From NCBI RefSeq assembly GCF_010667685.1, contig NZ_WHZW01000017.1:1-64000 (forward strand): 64,000 nucleotides of DNA, in the 5' to 3' direction. The notes under the pieces are model-generated. The model saw nothing but the letters and a program-made list of their open reading frames with translations. It had not been told where the DNA came from and did not search any database. This DNA comes from Bifidobacterium aerophilum. Its GTDB lineage: Bacteria; Actinomycetota; Actinomycetes; Actinomycetales; Bifidobacteriaceae. The position numbers and the translations under genes are program-made. Shown here piece after piece: positions 45,219 through 54,920 of this stretch. Position 1 is the first letter of the stretch, and each line of letters opens with the position of its first letter.

Positions 45219-47807
45219 ATGCTGACGATTGATCGTTTGACCGTGGAAAACCTGGAACACGGTTGCGTGACCGACAATCCGAAGCCGCGGTTTTCCTACA
45301 CGCTGAGCGGCACCGCCGACGCGGCCGTGCGCGACGTGACCCTGACCGTCGGCGAATGGTCCTGCCATCCGGACACGCAGATCGCGTATCCCTACGACGG
45401 TCCCGCACTCAAGCCGTTCGCCACGTACCCGGTCGAGCTGTCCGTCACCGACGAGCAGGGCGTCACCGTAAGCGCGACGACCTCGTTCGAAACCGGACGT
45501 TTCGGCGAGGCATGGGCCGGCTCGTGGATCACGGACGGCGACTACCGCTTCACCGACAAGAAGATCTCCCCGAAGCCGATGAGCTTCCGCCGCACGGTCG
45601 CTCCCGCGGACGGCAAGACCGTCGTCCGCGCGCGCCTGATCGCCACCGCGATGGGCGTCTATGAGTTCGCGCTCGACGGACGCAAGGTCGGCGACCGCTA
45701 CTTCGCCCCCGGTTTCACGTCGTACAAGACGAACCTGCAGTACCAGACCTACGACGTCACCGAGCAGCTTGCGGACGGCGGCGAGCACACGCTGATCGCC
45801 ACCGTGGCCGGCGGCTGGGCCGTCGGATCGTTCGTGTTCACGCGCGTCAACCGCGTCACCGCGGACCGCCAGGCCCTGCTCGCCGAACTGCGCATCGACT
45901 ACGCCGACGGCACGAGCGAGGTCATCGGCACCGACGCCGACTGGGACGTCACCATGGACGGTCCGGTCGAAATGGCCGACCTGTACGACGGCGAGACCTA
46001 CGACGCGACCAAGGCGTTCGGCGCGGACGGCAACGCGGGCGGCACACGCTGGCGCAAGGCCGCGATCGAACGTCCGAAGACCGAACCGAAGCGCATCGAG
46101 GCCGACTACGGCGCGCCCGTGCGCGAACACGAGACGTTCGAGCCGGTCAGCTGCAAGCGCCGCGCCGACGGCGAGCTCATCTATGACTTCGGCCAGAACT
46201 TCGCCGGCGTCGTCCGCCTCGAGATCGCCGGCGCATCCGCCGGCCAGGTCGTCACCGTGCGCCACGCCGAGATCCTCAACCCCGACGGCACGCTCAACAC
46301 CACGTTCCTGCGCACCGCCAAGGCCACCGCCACCTACACCTGCACGGCCGGCGACCAGACGTACGCCCCGCGCTTCACCTACATGGGCTTCCGCTACATC
46401 GCCGTGCGCGGCATCGAGGCGAAGCAGCTCAAGGTCACGGGCGTCGCGCTCTACTCCGAACTGACCCGCACCGGCGACTTCGCCTGCTCCGACGAGCGCC
46501 TCAACCAGCTGCAGAGCAACATCGTGTGGGGCGCGAAGTCGAATCTGTTCGACATTCCCACCGACTGCCCACAGCGCGACGAACGCATGGGCTGGACCGG
46601 CGACATCGCCGTGTTCGCGCCCACCGCCTGCTACGACTTCGACATGAGCCGCTTCCTCGACAAGTGGCTGCGCGACGTGAAGGCCGAGCAGCTGCCCACC
46701 GGCGGCATCCCGAACACCGTGCCCGTGCAGGGCTACGGATTCCCGGCCACCATGCCCGAAATGGCGATCGCCTGGTGGGGCGACGCGGTCGTGCTCGTGC
46801 CGTGGGCCGAATACCGGGCGCGCGGCGACAGGTCCGTGCTCGAGCGCATGTACGAGCCGATGAAGAAGTACGTGAACGCCTGCCGCTTCTGGGCCGGCCT
46901 GTTCGGCTTCGGCAAGCACCGCTACATCTGGTGGATGCCCACCCCGTTCCAGTTCGGCGACTGGGTCGCGCCCGACGTGCCGAAGATGCAGCAGTGGCAG
47001 GCCCGCGGCAAGTGGACCGGCACCGCCAGCCTCAACAACACCGCCCGCACGCTCGCCCAGGTGGCCCGTGTGCTCGGCCATGACGACGACGCCCGCGAAT
47101 ACGACGAGCTCGCCGACCGCGTGGCCGACGCGTACGTCTCCGTGTTCACCGACGGCAACGGCAAGCTCAACGACGAATTCCAGACCGCGTACGTGCTGCC
47201 GCTGCACCTGGGCATGTTCCCGGACGCCGCCACGCGCGACAAGGCCGTGAACAACCTCGCCGCGCTCGTCGAATCGAACGGATATAAAATCGGCACCGGC
47301 TTCCCGGGAACGCCGTACATCCTGTTCGCGCTCGCCGACAACGGACGGCCGGACGTCGCGTTCCGCATGCTCGCCAACGAGCAGTGCCCGAGCTGGCTGT
47401 ACGAGGTCAAGATGGGCGCGACGACGATCTGGGAGCGCTGGGACGGCCTCGACGAGCACGGCGAATGCCCGATCGGCGACGACGGCACGGACCTCATGAT
47501 CTCGTACAACCACTACGCCTCCGGCGCGGTCGGCGCGTTTCTCTACCAGCGCGTGGCCGGCATCGAGCCGATCGAGGCCGGATATCGAAAGTTTCACGTG
47601 AAACCGCTGCTCGGCGGCGGGATCACCTGGGCGAACGGACACGTCGATACGCCGTACGGCCGCGTCGGATCGGCCTGGTCGATCACCGGCAAGCGGTTCG
47701 ACATCACCGTGGACGTGCCGTTCGGCACCGTCTGCGAGCTGACGCTGCCGGACGGACGCACGCAGGAACTCACCCACGGCAGCCACACGGTGACGTGCGA
47801 GCTGTAG
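45219..47807 (+). CDS. GH78 alpha-L-rhamnosidase
   Basis: An 862-aa family-78 rhamnosidase without a signal peptide, so cytoplasmic. Order: N-terminal beta domains (LTIDRLTVENLEHGCVTDNPKPRFSYTL), a carbohydrate-binding-like region (GVYEFALDGRKVGDRYFAPGFTSYKTNLQYQTYDVT), then the (alpha/alpha)6 barrel with DCPQRDERMGWTGDIAVFAPTACYDFD and ATTIWERWDGL (general-base Glu about residue 739), and a C-terminal beta domain. AAGGAAGG precedes the start. It should release L-rhamnose from imported rhamnosides and feed the adjacent catabolic genes. Confidence 0.95.
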   Translation: MLTIDRLTVENLEHGCVTDNPKPRFSYTLSGTADAAVRDVTLTVGEWSCHPDTQIAYPYDGPALKPFATYPVELSVTDEQGVTVSATTSFETGRFGEAWAGSWITDGDYRFTDKKISPKPMSFRRTVAPADGKTVVRARLIATAMGVYEFALDGRKVGDRYFAPGFTSYKTNLQYQTYDVTEQLADGGEHTLIATVAGGWAVGSFVFTRVNRVTADRQALLAELRIDYADGTSEVIGTDADWDVTMDGPVEMADLYDGETYDATKAFGADGNAGGTRWRKAAIERPKTEPKRIEADYGAPVREHETFEPVSCKRRADGELIYDFGQNFAGVVRLEIAGASAGQVVTVRHAEILNPDGTLNTTFLRTAKATATYTCTAGDQTYAPRFTYMGFRYIAVRGIEAKQLKVTGVALYSELTRTGDFACSDERLNQLQSNIVWGAKSNLFDIPTDCPQRDERMGWTGDIAVFAPTACYDFDMSRFLDKWLRDVKAEQLPTGGIPNTVPVQGYGFPATMPEMAIAWWGDAVVLVPWAEYRARGDRSVLERMYEPMKKYVNACRFWAGLFGFGKHRYIWWMPTPFQFGDWVAPDVPKMQQWQARGKWTGTASLNNTARTLAQVARVLGHDDDAREYDELADRVADAYVSVFTDGNGKLNDEFQTAYVLPLHLGMFPDAATRDKAVNNLAALVESNGYKIGTGFPGTPYILFALADNGRPDVAFRMLANEQCPSWLYEVKMGATTIWERWDGLDEHGECPIGDDGTDLMISYNHYASGAVGAFLYQRVAGIEPIEAGYRKFHVKPLLGGGITWANGHVDTPYGRVGSAWSITGKRFDITVDVPFGTVCELTLPDGRTQELTHGSHTVTCEL

Positions 47808-47841
47808 GACGGGAACGAACAGAAAGGATCAGGGACAAGCA

Positions 47842-49536
47842 ATGACAACCGCAACGACGCGCACGAACGGAGGGTTCTTCGACAACCCTCTGGTGCGCAC
47901 ACGCATCACCTCGGCGAACGTGAAACCGCCGGAGATGCTGCTCGGCTACTTCGTCGGACCGTTCTGCGCGTTCATCTCCAACGCGATCTTCGGCTCGTAC
48001 CTCAACCGCTACTACTCCGACGTGCTCGGCTGGACCGACACCACGAAATTCGGCATCTTCTCCGCCGTGCTGCCGATGGCCTCGGTCATCCTCGTGATCA
48101 TCGGCAACCTCGCCGTCGGCCGTCTCATCGACAACACGCGCACCTCGCAGGGCAAGGCCCGCCCGTACATGCTGCTGTCGGTGCCGTTCGTCGTCGTCGC
48201 GATCGCGCTGCTGTTCATGACCCCGACCGGCTCCGCACCGGTCGTGCAGATGATCTGGATCGCGGTCTCGTACAACCTGTACTACGCGCTCGCGTACCCG
48301 CTGTTCTACACCGCGCACAGCTCGATGGTCGGCCTGTCGACGCGCAACAGCAACCAGCGCGGCCTGCTGGCCACCCTGTCGAACGCGTCCGGCGTGGCCG
48401 CGGTGGGCGTGGGCGCGAGCATCCTCGTGCCGATCCTGCTGCAGAGCTTCCTGTTCGTCGACCATGACGGCGTGATCGACGCGGCAGCCAGCTACGCCAA
48501 CTGGCGCATCGTGATGATCGTGCTGTGCGTCGTCACCGCGATCGGTATCCTCATCGAGTACTTCTTCACCCGTGAGCGCATCACGGAAGAGAACATGAAG
48601 CTCAACATCAAGGAAGAGAAACTGCCGATGGCCAAGCAGGCCCGCGCCTGCATGTCGAACGGCTACTGGTGGATCATCATCGGCTACTTCCTGCTGTTCC
48701 AGCTGTCCGGCCTCATCAAGAACGGCTCGATGAGCTACTACTCGCGCTGGATGTTCGACGGCGTGAACTCCGAGGCATCGGCCGGCGCCGCGATGAGCAT
48801 GCTCGGCATGATCGGCGGCATCCCGACCGCCGTCGGCATGCTGCTCGCCTGGCCGATCGCCAACAAGCTCGGCAAGCGCAACGCGGTGCTGTTCGGCATG
48901 ATCGTCGCCGTGCTCGGCGGCTCGGTCAGCCTGCTCGACATCCACAGCTTCGTGATCGTGTGCGTCGGCGTGGTGCTCAAGGGCATCGGCTCGATCCCGG
49001 CCATGTACGTGACGCTGGCGATCCTGTCCGACGTGCTCGACCACCTCGAGGCGAAGAACGGCTTCCGTTCCGACGGCTTCACCATGTCGGTCTACGGCGC
49101 CATCATGGTCGGCATGACCGGCCTGGGCAACGGCATCATCAACCTGCTGCTCACCGCCACCGGCTACGACGCCACCGCCGCCTCGCAGAACGAGGGCGTG
49201 CAGACCGTGCTCGCCGGCTGCTACATCGGCGCCGAGCTCGTGTGCTACGCGGCCATCGTGATCCTCATGGTGTTCCTCAACGTCGAGAAGTACGTGAAGG
49301 AGGACCAGGCGACGATCCTCGAACACCAGAAGGCCGCGGTGCTGGCCGCCGGCGGCGAATGGATCGAACCGGCCGAACGCCTGCGCCGCGAACAGGAGGC
49401 CGCCGACCGCGAGGCCGAGGCCGCCCGCATCGAGGAGCTGCGCGCCCGCTGCGCCAAGAAGGGGCTCGACTTCGAGGCCGAAGAGGCCAAGTATCAGGCC
49501 AAGCTCGCCGCCAAGGCGGCCAAGGCCAAGAAATAA
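47842..49536 (+). CDS. GPH-family glycoside/sugar symporter
   Basis: A 564-aa transporter with twelve predicted membrane segments of the glycoside-pentoside-hexuronide type (MelB-like): LLGYFVGPFCAFISNAIFGSYLNRYYSDVLG, GNLAVGRLIDNTRTSQGKARPYMLLSVPFV, and SDVLDHLEAKNGFRSDGFTMSVYGA. The C-terminal 80 residues form a long charged coiled-coil-like tail (EQEAADREAEAARIEELRARCAKKG...AAKAAKAKK). GAAAGGA precedes the start, 34 bases after the rhamnosidase stop, so the two are one operon. Likely substrate: a rhamnosyl-disaccharide or rhamnoside (inference). Confidence 0.92.
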   Translation: MTTATTRTNGGFFDNPLVRTRITSANVKPPEMLLGYFVGPFCAFISNAIFGSYLNRYYSDVLGWTDTTKFGIFSAVLPMASVILVIIGNLAVGRLIDNTRTSQGKARPYMLLSVPFVVVAIALLFMTPTGSAPVVQMIWIAVSYNLYYALAYPLFYTAHSSMVGLSTRNSNQRGLLATLSNASGVAAVGVGASILVPILLQSFLFVDHDGVIDAAASYANWRIVMIVLCVVTAIGILIEYFFTRERITEENMKLNIKEEKLPMAKQARACMSNGYWWIIIGYFLLFQLSGLIKNGSMSYYSRWMFDGVNSEASAGAAMSMLGMIGGIPTAVGMLLAWPIANKLGKRNAVLFGMIVAVLGGSVSLLDIHSFVIVCVGVVLKGIGSIPAMYVTLAILSDVLDHLEAKNGFRSDGFTMSVYGAIMVGMTGLGNGIINLLLTATGYDATAASQNEGVQTVLAGCYIGAELVCYAAIVILMVFLNVEKYVKEDQATILEHQKAAVLAAGGEWIEPAERLRREQEAADREAEAARIEELRARCAKKGLDFEAEEAKYQAKLAAKAAKAKK

Positions 49537-49674
49537 CCGCAGATTTCCCGGTCCGCCGCCGCCGATGAAGCCGGCGGGCCGGGGCCACCAACAGATTTCA
49601 GGATTTTGCCGTTCAGAGCCGGCGCCACAAGCGTTCGGCTTAGGGCGACGACACCCAAAACAGGAGGAAAAACC

Positions 49675-52600
49675 ATGAAGACAAGCCCGAAAACCCGGGT
49701 GTGGAGAGGCGTGACGACGACGTTCGCATCGATGCTCGCGCTGTCGCTGGTCGCCACCAGCGCAGTGCAGGGCTTCCGCACCGATATCGACAAGTTCCTC
49801 GGCACCACCAGCTCGGCGTTCTCCACCGAGAACGCCAGCGCCGCGGACTACACCTACAAGTCCGACTATTCGAGCACCAAGGAGCTCGTCACCGCGATCC
49901 GCGACTTCGGCGAGAAGGTCAGCGAGGAAGGCTCCGTCCTGCTCAAGAACGACGGCGCGCTGCCGCTGTCCCAGGCCGAAACCCAGAAGATCAGCCTGCT
50001 CGGCTTCTCCAGCTACTACCCTGTGCAGGGCGGCGACATGGGTTCCTCGCTGTCCTCGTTCGAAGGCACCGACGCCGATCCGGTCGACATGGTCACCGCG
50101 TTCACCGAAAAGGGCTTCAAGATCAACACGGCCCTGCAGGACCTGTACAAGTCCATGGAATCCTCGTTCGTCTCCGAGGTCGTGAACCCGTGGGGCACCG
50201 ACACCTTCACCCGCATCACCTCGCCGGCCACCGACGGCACGTTCTCCAGCAAGGAGCCGTCGCAGGACACGATGACCGAGGCGAACGCCGACTGGAAGTC
50301 GACGCTCAACGACAACAACGTCATGATCGTCACCCTCGCCCGAGGCTCCGGCGAAAACCGCTCGTACACGCCCGGCAAGGACGGCGTCGATCCGAACCAG
50401 AACCTCAACCAGTCCGACCCGCTCGGCCTGTCCGATGACGAGCGCGACCTGATCAACGCGGCCGTCGATGCGAAGAAGGCCAACGGCGGCAAGGTGATCG
50501 TGCTGCTCAACAGCGCGCAGCAGATGGAGATCAACGAGATCGCCGACAACGCCGGCGTCGACGCGATCATGCAGATCGGCCTGCCCGGCGCCTACGGCTT
50601 CTACGGCGTCGCCGACCTGCTGTCCGGCGCGGCCAACCCGTCCGGCCACCTCGCCGACACCTGGGCCGTCGACAACTCCTCCGCTCCGTCCGCGCAGAAC
50701 TACGGCGATTACGCGTGGACCAACGCCGACGACTCGAAGTACATCAACTCCGAAATCGTCGAGGCCGAGGGCATCTACACCGGCTACAAGTACTACGAGA
50801 CGCGCTACGCCGACTCCGTGCTGAACCAGGGCGACGCGAAGTCGTCCACCGGCAGCTCCAACGGCGGCGCGTGGAACTACGACGACGAGGTGACGTATAC
50901 CTTCGGTTACGGCCTGAGCTACACCGACTTCGACCAGAAGCTCGACTCCGTGTCCGTCGACCTCAAGGACAAGACCGTCACCGCCAAGGTCACCGTGACC
51001 AACACCGGCAAGGTGGCCGGCAAGGACGTCGTCCAGCTGTACGCCAGCACGCCGTACACCGACTACGACAAGCAGCACAACGTCGAGAAGTCGGCCGTGC
51101 AGCTGCTCGACTACGCGAAGACCGACGAGCTCCAGCCGGGCGAGTCGACCACCGTCGAGATCAAGGCCGACGCGCAGTACATGGCCAGCTGGGACTCCAC
51201 CGCGTCCAACCAGGCCGGCAGCAAGGGCAACTACATCCTTGACGACGGCGACTACTACTTCGCCATCGGCAACGGCGCGCATGAGGCCGTGAACAACGTC
51301 CTCGCCGCGCAGGGCGCCGACGTCGACGGCAACAAGGCCGACGCCGCCAAGTGGACGCTCGACGAGTTCGACGACACGACCTTCGCGACCACCAAGAACG
51401 GCACGAACGTCGAGAACCAGCTCGCCGACGCCGACCTCAACAGCTACATGCCCGACACCGTGACCTACCTGTCCCGTTCCGACTGGTCCGGCACGTTCCC
51501 GAAGACCTACAAGGACCTGACCGCGACCGACGAGATGCTCAAGGGCGGCCTGTCGAACGACACGTACAAGATCGGCGAGCACAACGACGCCGAGGCGACG
51601 ACGTGGGGTGCGAAGAACGACCTGACCCTCGCCGACTTCAAGGGCAACGAGGACTTCACCGACTCCAAGTGGGGCGACCTGATGGACCAGATGACCCTTG
51701 AGGAGGCCATGATCCGCAACGCCTTCGGCGGCACCTCCACCAAGTCCGTCGCGACGATCAGCTCCCCGGAGGCCGTGCAGAACGACGGTCCGAACGGCTT
51801 CAACTCCTACACGCTCGGCCAGTACGCGAACACCGATCCGAACTCCGCCGACCCGTACAAGATCGACGCGAACGACCCGAACCTCAACTTCAAGATGGGC
51901 GTCATGGCCAACGAGTCCGTGCTCGGCCAGACGTTCAGCAAGCAGATCTCCGAGGAATGGGGCAAGCTGCTCGGCAACTACTCCATCTGGGCCAACCTGC
52001 CGATCCTGTGGGGCGTGGGCACCAACCTGCACCGTTCGCCGTACAACGCGCGTAACCACGAGTACTACTCCGAGGATCCGATTCTGACCGCCTTCCAGGG
52101 CGCGGCGTCCGTCACCGCGGCCAAGGCGTACGGCCTGATCCTCGCCCCGAAGCACTACGCGTTCAACGACACCGAGATCAACCGCACCGGCCTGTCCGTG
52201 TTCATGACCGAACAGAAGGCCCGCGAAGGCGAGCTGCGTGCCAACCAGTCCATCGTCGAGGACGCCGGCACCATGGGCATGATGAGCGCCTACAACCGCA
52301 TCGGCGTGACCGCGACCAACGCGCACACCGGCCTCATGCTCGGCATCCTGCGCGGCGAGTGGGGCTTCAAGGGCCTCATGAGCGAGGACTTCATCCAGGA
52401 TCCCACCTACGCGCAGCTGGCCGCCGCCGTCCACAACGGCATCACGATGCTGTGCCTGACCGGCGACAACAGCATCGCCGCGGTCTCCAAGGTCTGGCCG
52501 TACTGGACCGTGAAGAACGTGAGCACCGACAGCCAGCTCGTGAGCGACCTCAAGCGCAACATGACCTGGCAGTTCCAGGCCATCGCGAACTCCAACGCGA

Positions 52601-52755
52601 TGGACGGCCTGAACTCCAGCTCCCGCGTGGTCACCCTGCGCACCTGGTACGACAACGTGCTGACCGGCGTCAGCATCGTCACCGGCCTGTTCGCCCTGCT
52701 CGGCGCCGCGATGTACGTGGTGTCCCTGCGCGGCAAGGGTTCCAAGAAGGCCTGA
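49675..52755 (+). CDS. GH3 beta-glucosidase-like enzyme, reversed domain order, two membrane anchors
   Basis: A 1026-aa family-3 glycoside hydrolase. An N-terminal hydrophobic segment (FASMLALSLVATSAV) is followed by the GH3 C-type domain first (SEEGSVLLKNDGALPL), a fibronectin-III-like domain (VTVTNTGKVAGKDVVQLYAS), then the GH3 TIM barrel (WGVGTNLHRSPYNARNHEYYSEDP; APKHYAFND; GFKGLMSEDF with the nucleophile at about D905). This order is reversed relative to most GH3 enzymes, as in the Ruminococcus albus and Butyrivibrio fibrisolvens enzymes. The C-terminus is a membrane segment (GVSIVTGLFALLGAAMYVVSL) with a basic tail, so the catalytic part should sit outside, tethered at both ends. AGGAGG precedes the ATG at 49675. 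Confidence 0.92.
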   Translation: MKTSPKTRVWRGVTTTFASMLALSLVATSAVQGFRTDIDKFLGTTSSAFSTENASAADYTYKSDYSSTKELVTAIRDFGEKVSEEGSVLLKNDGALPLSQAETQKISLLGFSSYYPVQGGDMGSSLSSFEGTDADPVDMVTAFTEKGFKINTALQDLYKSMESSFVSEVVNPWGTDTFTRITSPATDGTFSSKEPSQDTMTEANADWKSTLNDNNVMIVTLARGSGENRSYTPGKDGVDPNQNLNQSDPLGLSDDERDLINAAVDAKKANGGKVIVLLNSAQQMEINEIADNAGVDAIMQIGLPGAYGFYGVADLLSGAANPSGHLADTWAVDNSSAPSAQNYGDYAWTNADDSKYINSEIVEAEGIYTGYKYYETRYADSVLNQGDAKSSTGSSNGGAWNYDDEVTYTFGYGLSYTDFDQKLDSVSVDLKDKTVTAKVTVTNTGKVAGKDVVQLYASTPYTDYDKQHNVEKSAVQLLDYAKTDELQPGESTTVEIKADAQYMASWDSTASNQAGSKGNYILDDGDYYFAIGNGAHEAVNNVLAAQGADVDGNKADAAKWTLDEFDDTTFATTKNGTNVENQLADADLNSYMPDTVTYLSRSDWSGTFPKTYKDLTATDEMLKGGLSNDTYKIGEHNDAEATTWGAKNDLTLADFKGNEDFTDSKWGDLMDQMTLEEAMIRNAFGGTSTKSVATISSPEAVQNDGPNGFNSYTLGQYANTDPNSADPYKIDANDPNLNFKMGVMANESVLGQTFSKQISEEWGKLLGNYSIWANLPILWGVGTNLHRSPYNARNHEYYSEDPILTAFQGAASVTAAKAYGLILAPKHYAFNDTEINRTGLSVFMTEQKAREGELRANQSIVEDAGTMGMMSAYNRIGVTATNAHTGLMLGILRGEWGFKGLMSEDFIQDPTYAQLAAAVHNGITMLCLTGDNSIAAVSKVWPYWTVKNVSTDSQLVSDLKRNMTWQFQAIANSNAMDGLNSSSRVVTLRTWYDNVLTGVSIVTGLFALLGAAMYVVSLRGKGSKKA

Positions 52756-52842
52756 GTCCTTCCGGTCCGGGCGGTGGGCCGGCCGATACGGCCCACCGCC
52801 CATCCCGAAACGTCAAGCTCAACGGTTCAAAGTGAGATCATC

Positions 52843-53301
52843 ATGAACTTCATCAAACAGCAATCCATCGGATTCTATGTCAACGTCCTGGCGCTGGTGG
52901 CCGCGGTCGTCGCGCTCGTCTACTACTTCATCAACTGCCACACGAGCTACTTCCTGAGCTCGGGCATGAACCCGGCCGTGCTTGCCTGCTCGTTCGGCGT
53001 GGTCGTGCTGGAACTGGTCGTGCTGGGCGGCAGCCAGGCCGCCGCCTCGGCCGGATCCCCGAAGTGGCTGCCGATCGTGCTCGACGTGTGCGTCGTCGCC
53101 GTGTCGGTGCTGCTGATGTGCGCGTTCGCGTTCTTCTTGTCCGACCGCGTCAACGCCATCGCGTCCATCGCCACGTTCAACCAGAACGCGCAGAACATGG
53201 CCGACCTGATGAGCGCGGTCTACGGCATGATCGCCTACGTGATCGCCGCGCTGCTGTCGATCATCGCCTCGTACATGAAGGTGAACAAGCGCAACGCGTG
53301 A
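52843..53301 (+). CDS. Small four-segment membrane protein of unknown function
   Basis: A 152-aa hydrophobic protein with four predicted membrane helices (FYVNVLALVAAVVALVYYF; PAVLACSFGVVVLELVVLGGS; LPIVLDVCVVAVSVLLMCAFAFFL; MIAYVIAALLSIIASYM) and a short basic end. I do not recognise a family. It follows the GH3 gene by 87 bases on the same strand and precedes a terminator, so it is co-transcribed with it. It may help the doubly anchored GH3 enzyme fold or associate, or take part in export; this is speculation from position. Confidence 0.75.
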   Translation: MNFIKQQSIGFYVNVLALVAAVVALVYYFINCHTSYFLSSGMNPAVLACSFGVVVLELVVLGGSQAAASAGSPKWLPIVLDVCVVAVSVLLMCAFAFFLSDRVNAIASIATFNQNAQNMADLMSAVYGMIAYVIAALLSIIASYMKVNKRNA

Positions 53302-53350
53302 TCTGTGACGCGTGATTCACGACCTGTGATTCACGGCGCGTCGTGAAATG

Positions 53351-53416
53351 ACTCCCCTCGGCAGGGTCGCCGTCGGTCCCGGAACCGGCGACCGCCCCCG
53401 CCGAGGGGAGTTTTTC
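53351..53416 (+). terminator. Terminator after the rhamnosidase/GH3 operon
   Basis: ACTCCCCTCGGC pairs with GCCGAGGGGAGT, with an inner GGTCGCCG/CGGCGACC stem and a TTTTT tail. It closes the unit begun at the rhamnosidase gene. Confidence 0.9.
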
Positions 53417-53524
53417 GTGCGTGCGGAACGTCCGGCGTCCGGTCTCGATCGGATGTCCTTTGTAATGGCATGTATATTCCATGTTCTACAGTGATTATGG
53501 AATACGTATAAAGGAGTATGTGAT

Positions 53525-54841
53525 ATGGCTCGTTCGGCAGACGGCGGTTCTTCCGCGTCCACGGCCGCGTTGACCCGTCTCGGCTATTGCGGCGGACTGG
53601 GATCGTTCCTCGGATCGTCGGCCATCGTCGGCCTGTCGACCACGATCACGATGTGGCAGTCCGGTCTCGGGTTGGGTGCGGGCGAGGTCGGCGCGCTGAG
53701 CGCGGTGCTCAACTTCGCCATCGCCGCCGGCTCGCTGCTCGCCGGGCCATTGTGCGTGCGGCTCGGCATGACGAAGGTGTTCAACTGGGTGAACCTCGTC
53801 TCGGTCATCGGCTTCGTGCTGTGCGCGGCCGCGCCGGACTTCTGGGTGCTGCTGGGCGGCGTGGTGCTGGCCGGACTCGGCACCGGCCTCGACCTGCCCG
53901 TATCGATCTCCGTGATGTCGCGCGACGCGCAGGATCCGGCCGCCGGATCGAAGCTCGTCACCGTCACGCAGCTCGGATGGCAGCTCGGCATGCTCGGCTC
54001 GGCGCTCGCCGCCTTCGCCGTATCCGGGCTGGCCGGGGCGCTGGGCGGACGCGTGGTGTTCGCGCTGTTCGCCGTGATCGCGTGCGCACTGCTGCTGTGG
54101 CGCCTGCGCTCGTGCGAATTCGCCGCGCTGCACGCGGCGTCCGTGAAGACGATCAACGTGACGACGAATACGGTGGACGCGGCAAGTCGCAAGACGAGTG
54201 CCGGCGATGCGGATTCCCGCAGTGCCGCCCATGGTGCCGGGCTGCCTGCGGCCGGCCCGTTCGGCATGCCGAAGCGTCTGATCCCCGCCTTCACCGCGCT
54301 GCTCGTGTTCTACATCGGCTGGAATCTCGTGGCGAACACCTGGGGCCAGTTCCAGACCTACATGCTCGTCAACGCGGACGCCTCGCAAAGCCTCGCCACG
54401 GGCCTCGGCATCATCCTGTACATCGTGATGTTCGCCGCGAACTGGCTGGTGTCCGTCACCGTCAACACCCGCTGGCGCAACCCGCTGTTCGTCGCCGGCG
54501 GCGTGATCTCGCTCGCCGCGATGATCCTCATGGCCGCGGGCGGCGGCTCCCTGTGGGTGATCGTCGCCGCCACCGCCATCATGTACGTCGGTCTGCCGCT
54601 GGCCGGCGAGGCGATCTGCAAGGTGTGGACGCAGGAGACGTTCCCGCTGGCCTGCCGCGCCACCGTGCAGGGTTTCATCCTCGGCTTCTCCCGCCTGCTG
54701 TGCGGACTGTTCGCCTTCGTGACCCCGGCGCTCGTGATGCCCGGCACGATCGGCGTCACGCTGTGGGGATTCGTCGCGGTCGTGGCCGTGTTCGCCGCCG
54801 CCGGTTGCGCGTTCATGCGTGTGCGCCGCATGGCGGTGTGA
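53525..54841 (+). CDS. MFS transporter
   Basis: A 438-aa major-facilitator protein with about twelve membrane segments and a cytoplasmic loop at residues about 205-255 (VKTINVTTNTVDAASRKTSAGDADSRSAAHG). Visible MFS features include GPLCVRLGMTKVFNWVNLVSVIGFVLCAAAP (motif A-like loop) and GLGTGLDLPVSISVMSRD. AAAGGAG precedes the ATG. It lies alone between a terminator and the second two-component system; a released sugar or glycoside is the likely substrate, but drug-type export is not excluded. Confidence 0.88.
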   Translation: MARSADGGSSASTAALTRLGYCGGLGSFLGSSAIVGLSTTITMWQSGLGLGAGEVGALSAVLNFAIAAGSLLAGPLCVRLGMTKVFNWVNLVSVIGFVLCAAAPDFWVLLGGVVLAGLGTGLDLPVSISVMSRDAQDPAAGSKLVTVTQLGWQLGMLGSALAAFAVSGLAGALGGRVVFALFAVIACALLLWRLRSCEFAALHAASVKTINVTTNTVDAASRKTSAGDADSRSAAHGAGLPAAGPFGMPKRLIPAFTALLVFYIGWNLVANTWGQFQTYMLVNADASQSLATGLGIILYIVMFAANWLVSVTVNTRWRNPLFVAGGVISLAAMILMAAGGGSLWVIVAATAIMYVGLPLAGEAICKVWTQETFPLACRATVQGFILGFSRLLCGLFAFVTPALVMPGTIGVTLWGFVAVVAVFAAAGCAFMRVRRMAV

Positions 54842-54920
54842 CGCACGTCGCTCCCTGTCGCCGGTCCGATCGTCCGCTATGGTGGAATGCAGCGGAGAGG
54901 CTGAGGGAGTGTGATGCGGC

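Noticed and set aside
47770-52803. A 1677-residue minus-strand open frame across the GPH transporter and GH3 genes
   Set aside because: It spans two well-supported genes on the other strand and has shadow composition (Val/Gly/Arg/His-rich) with no recognisable domain.
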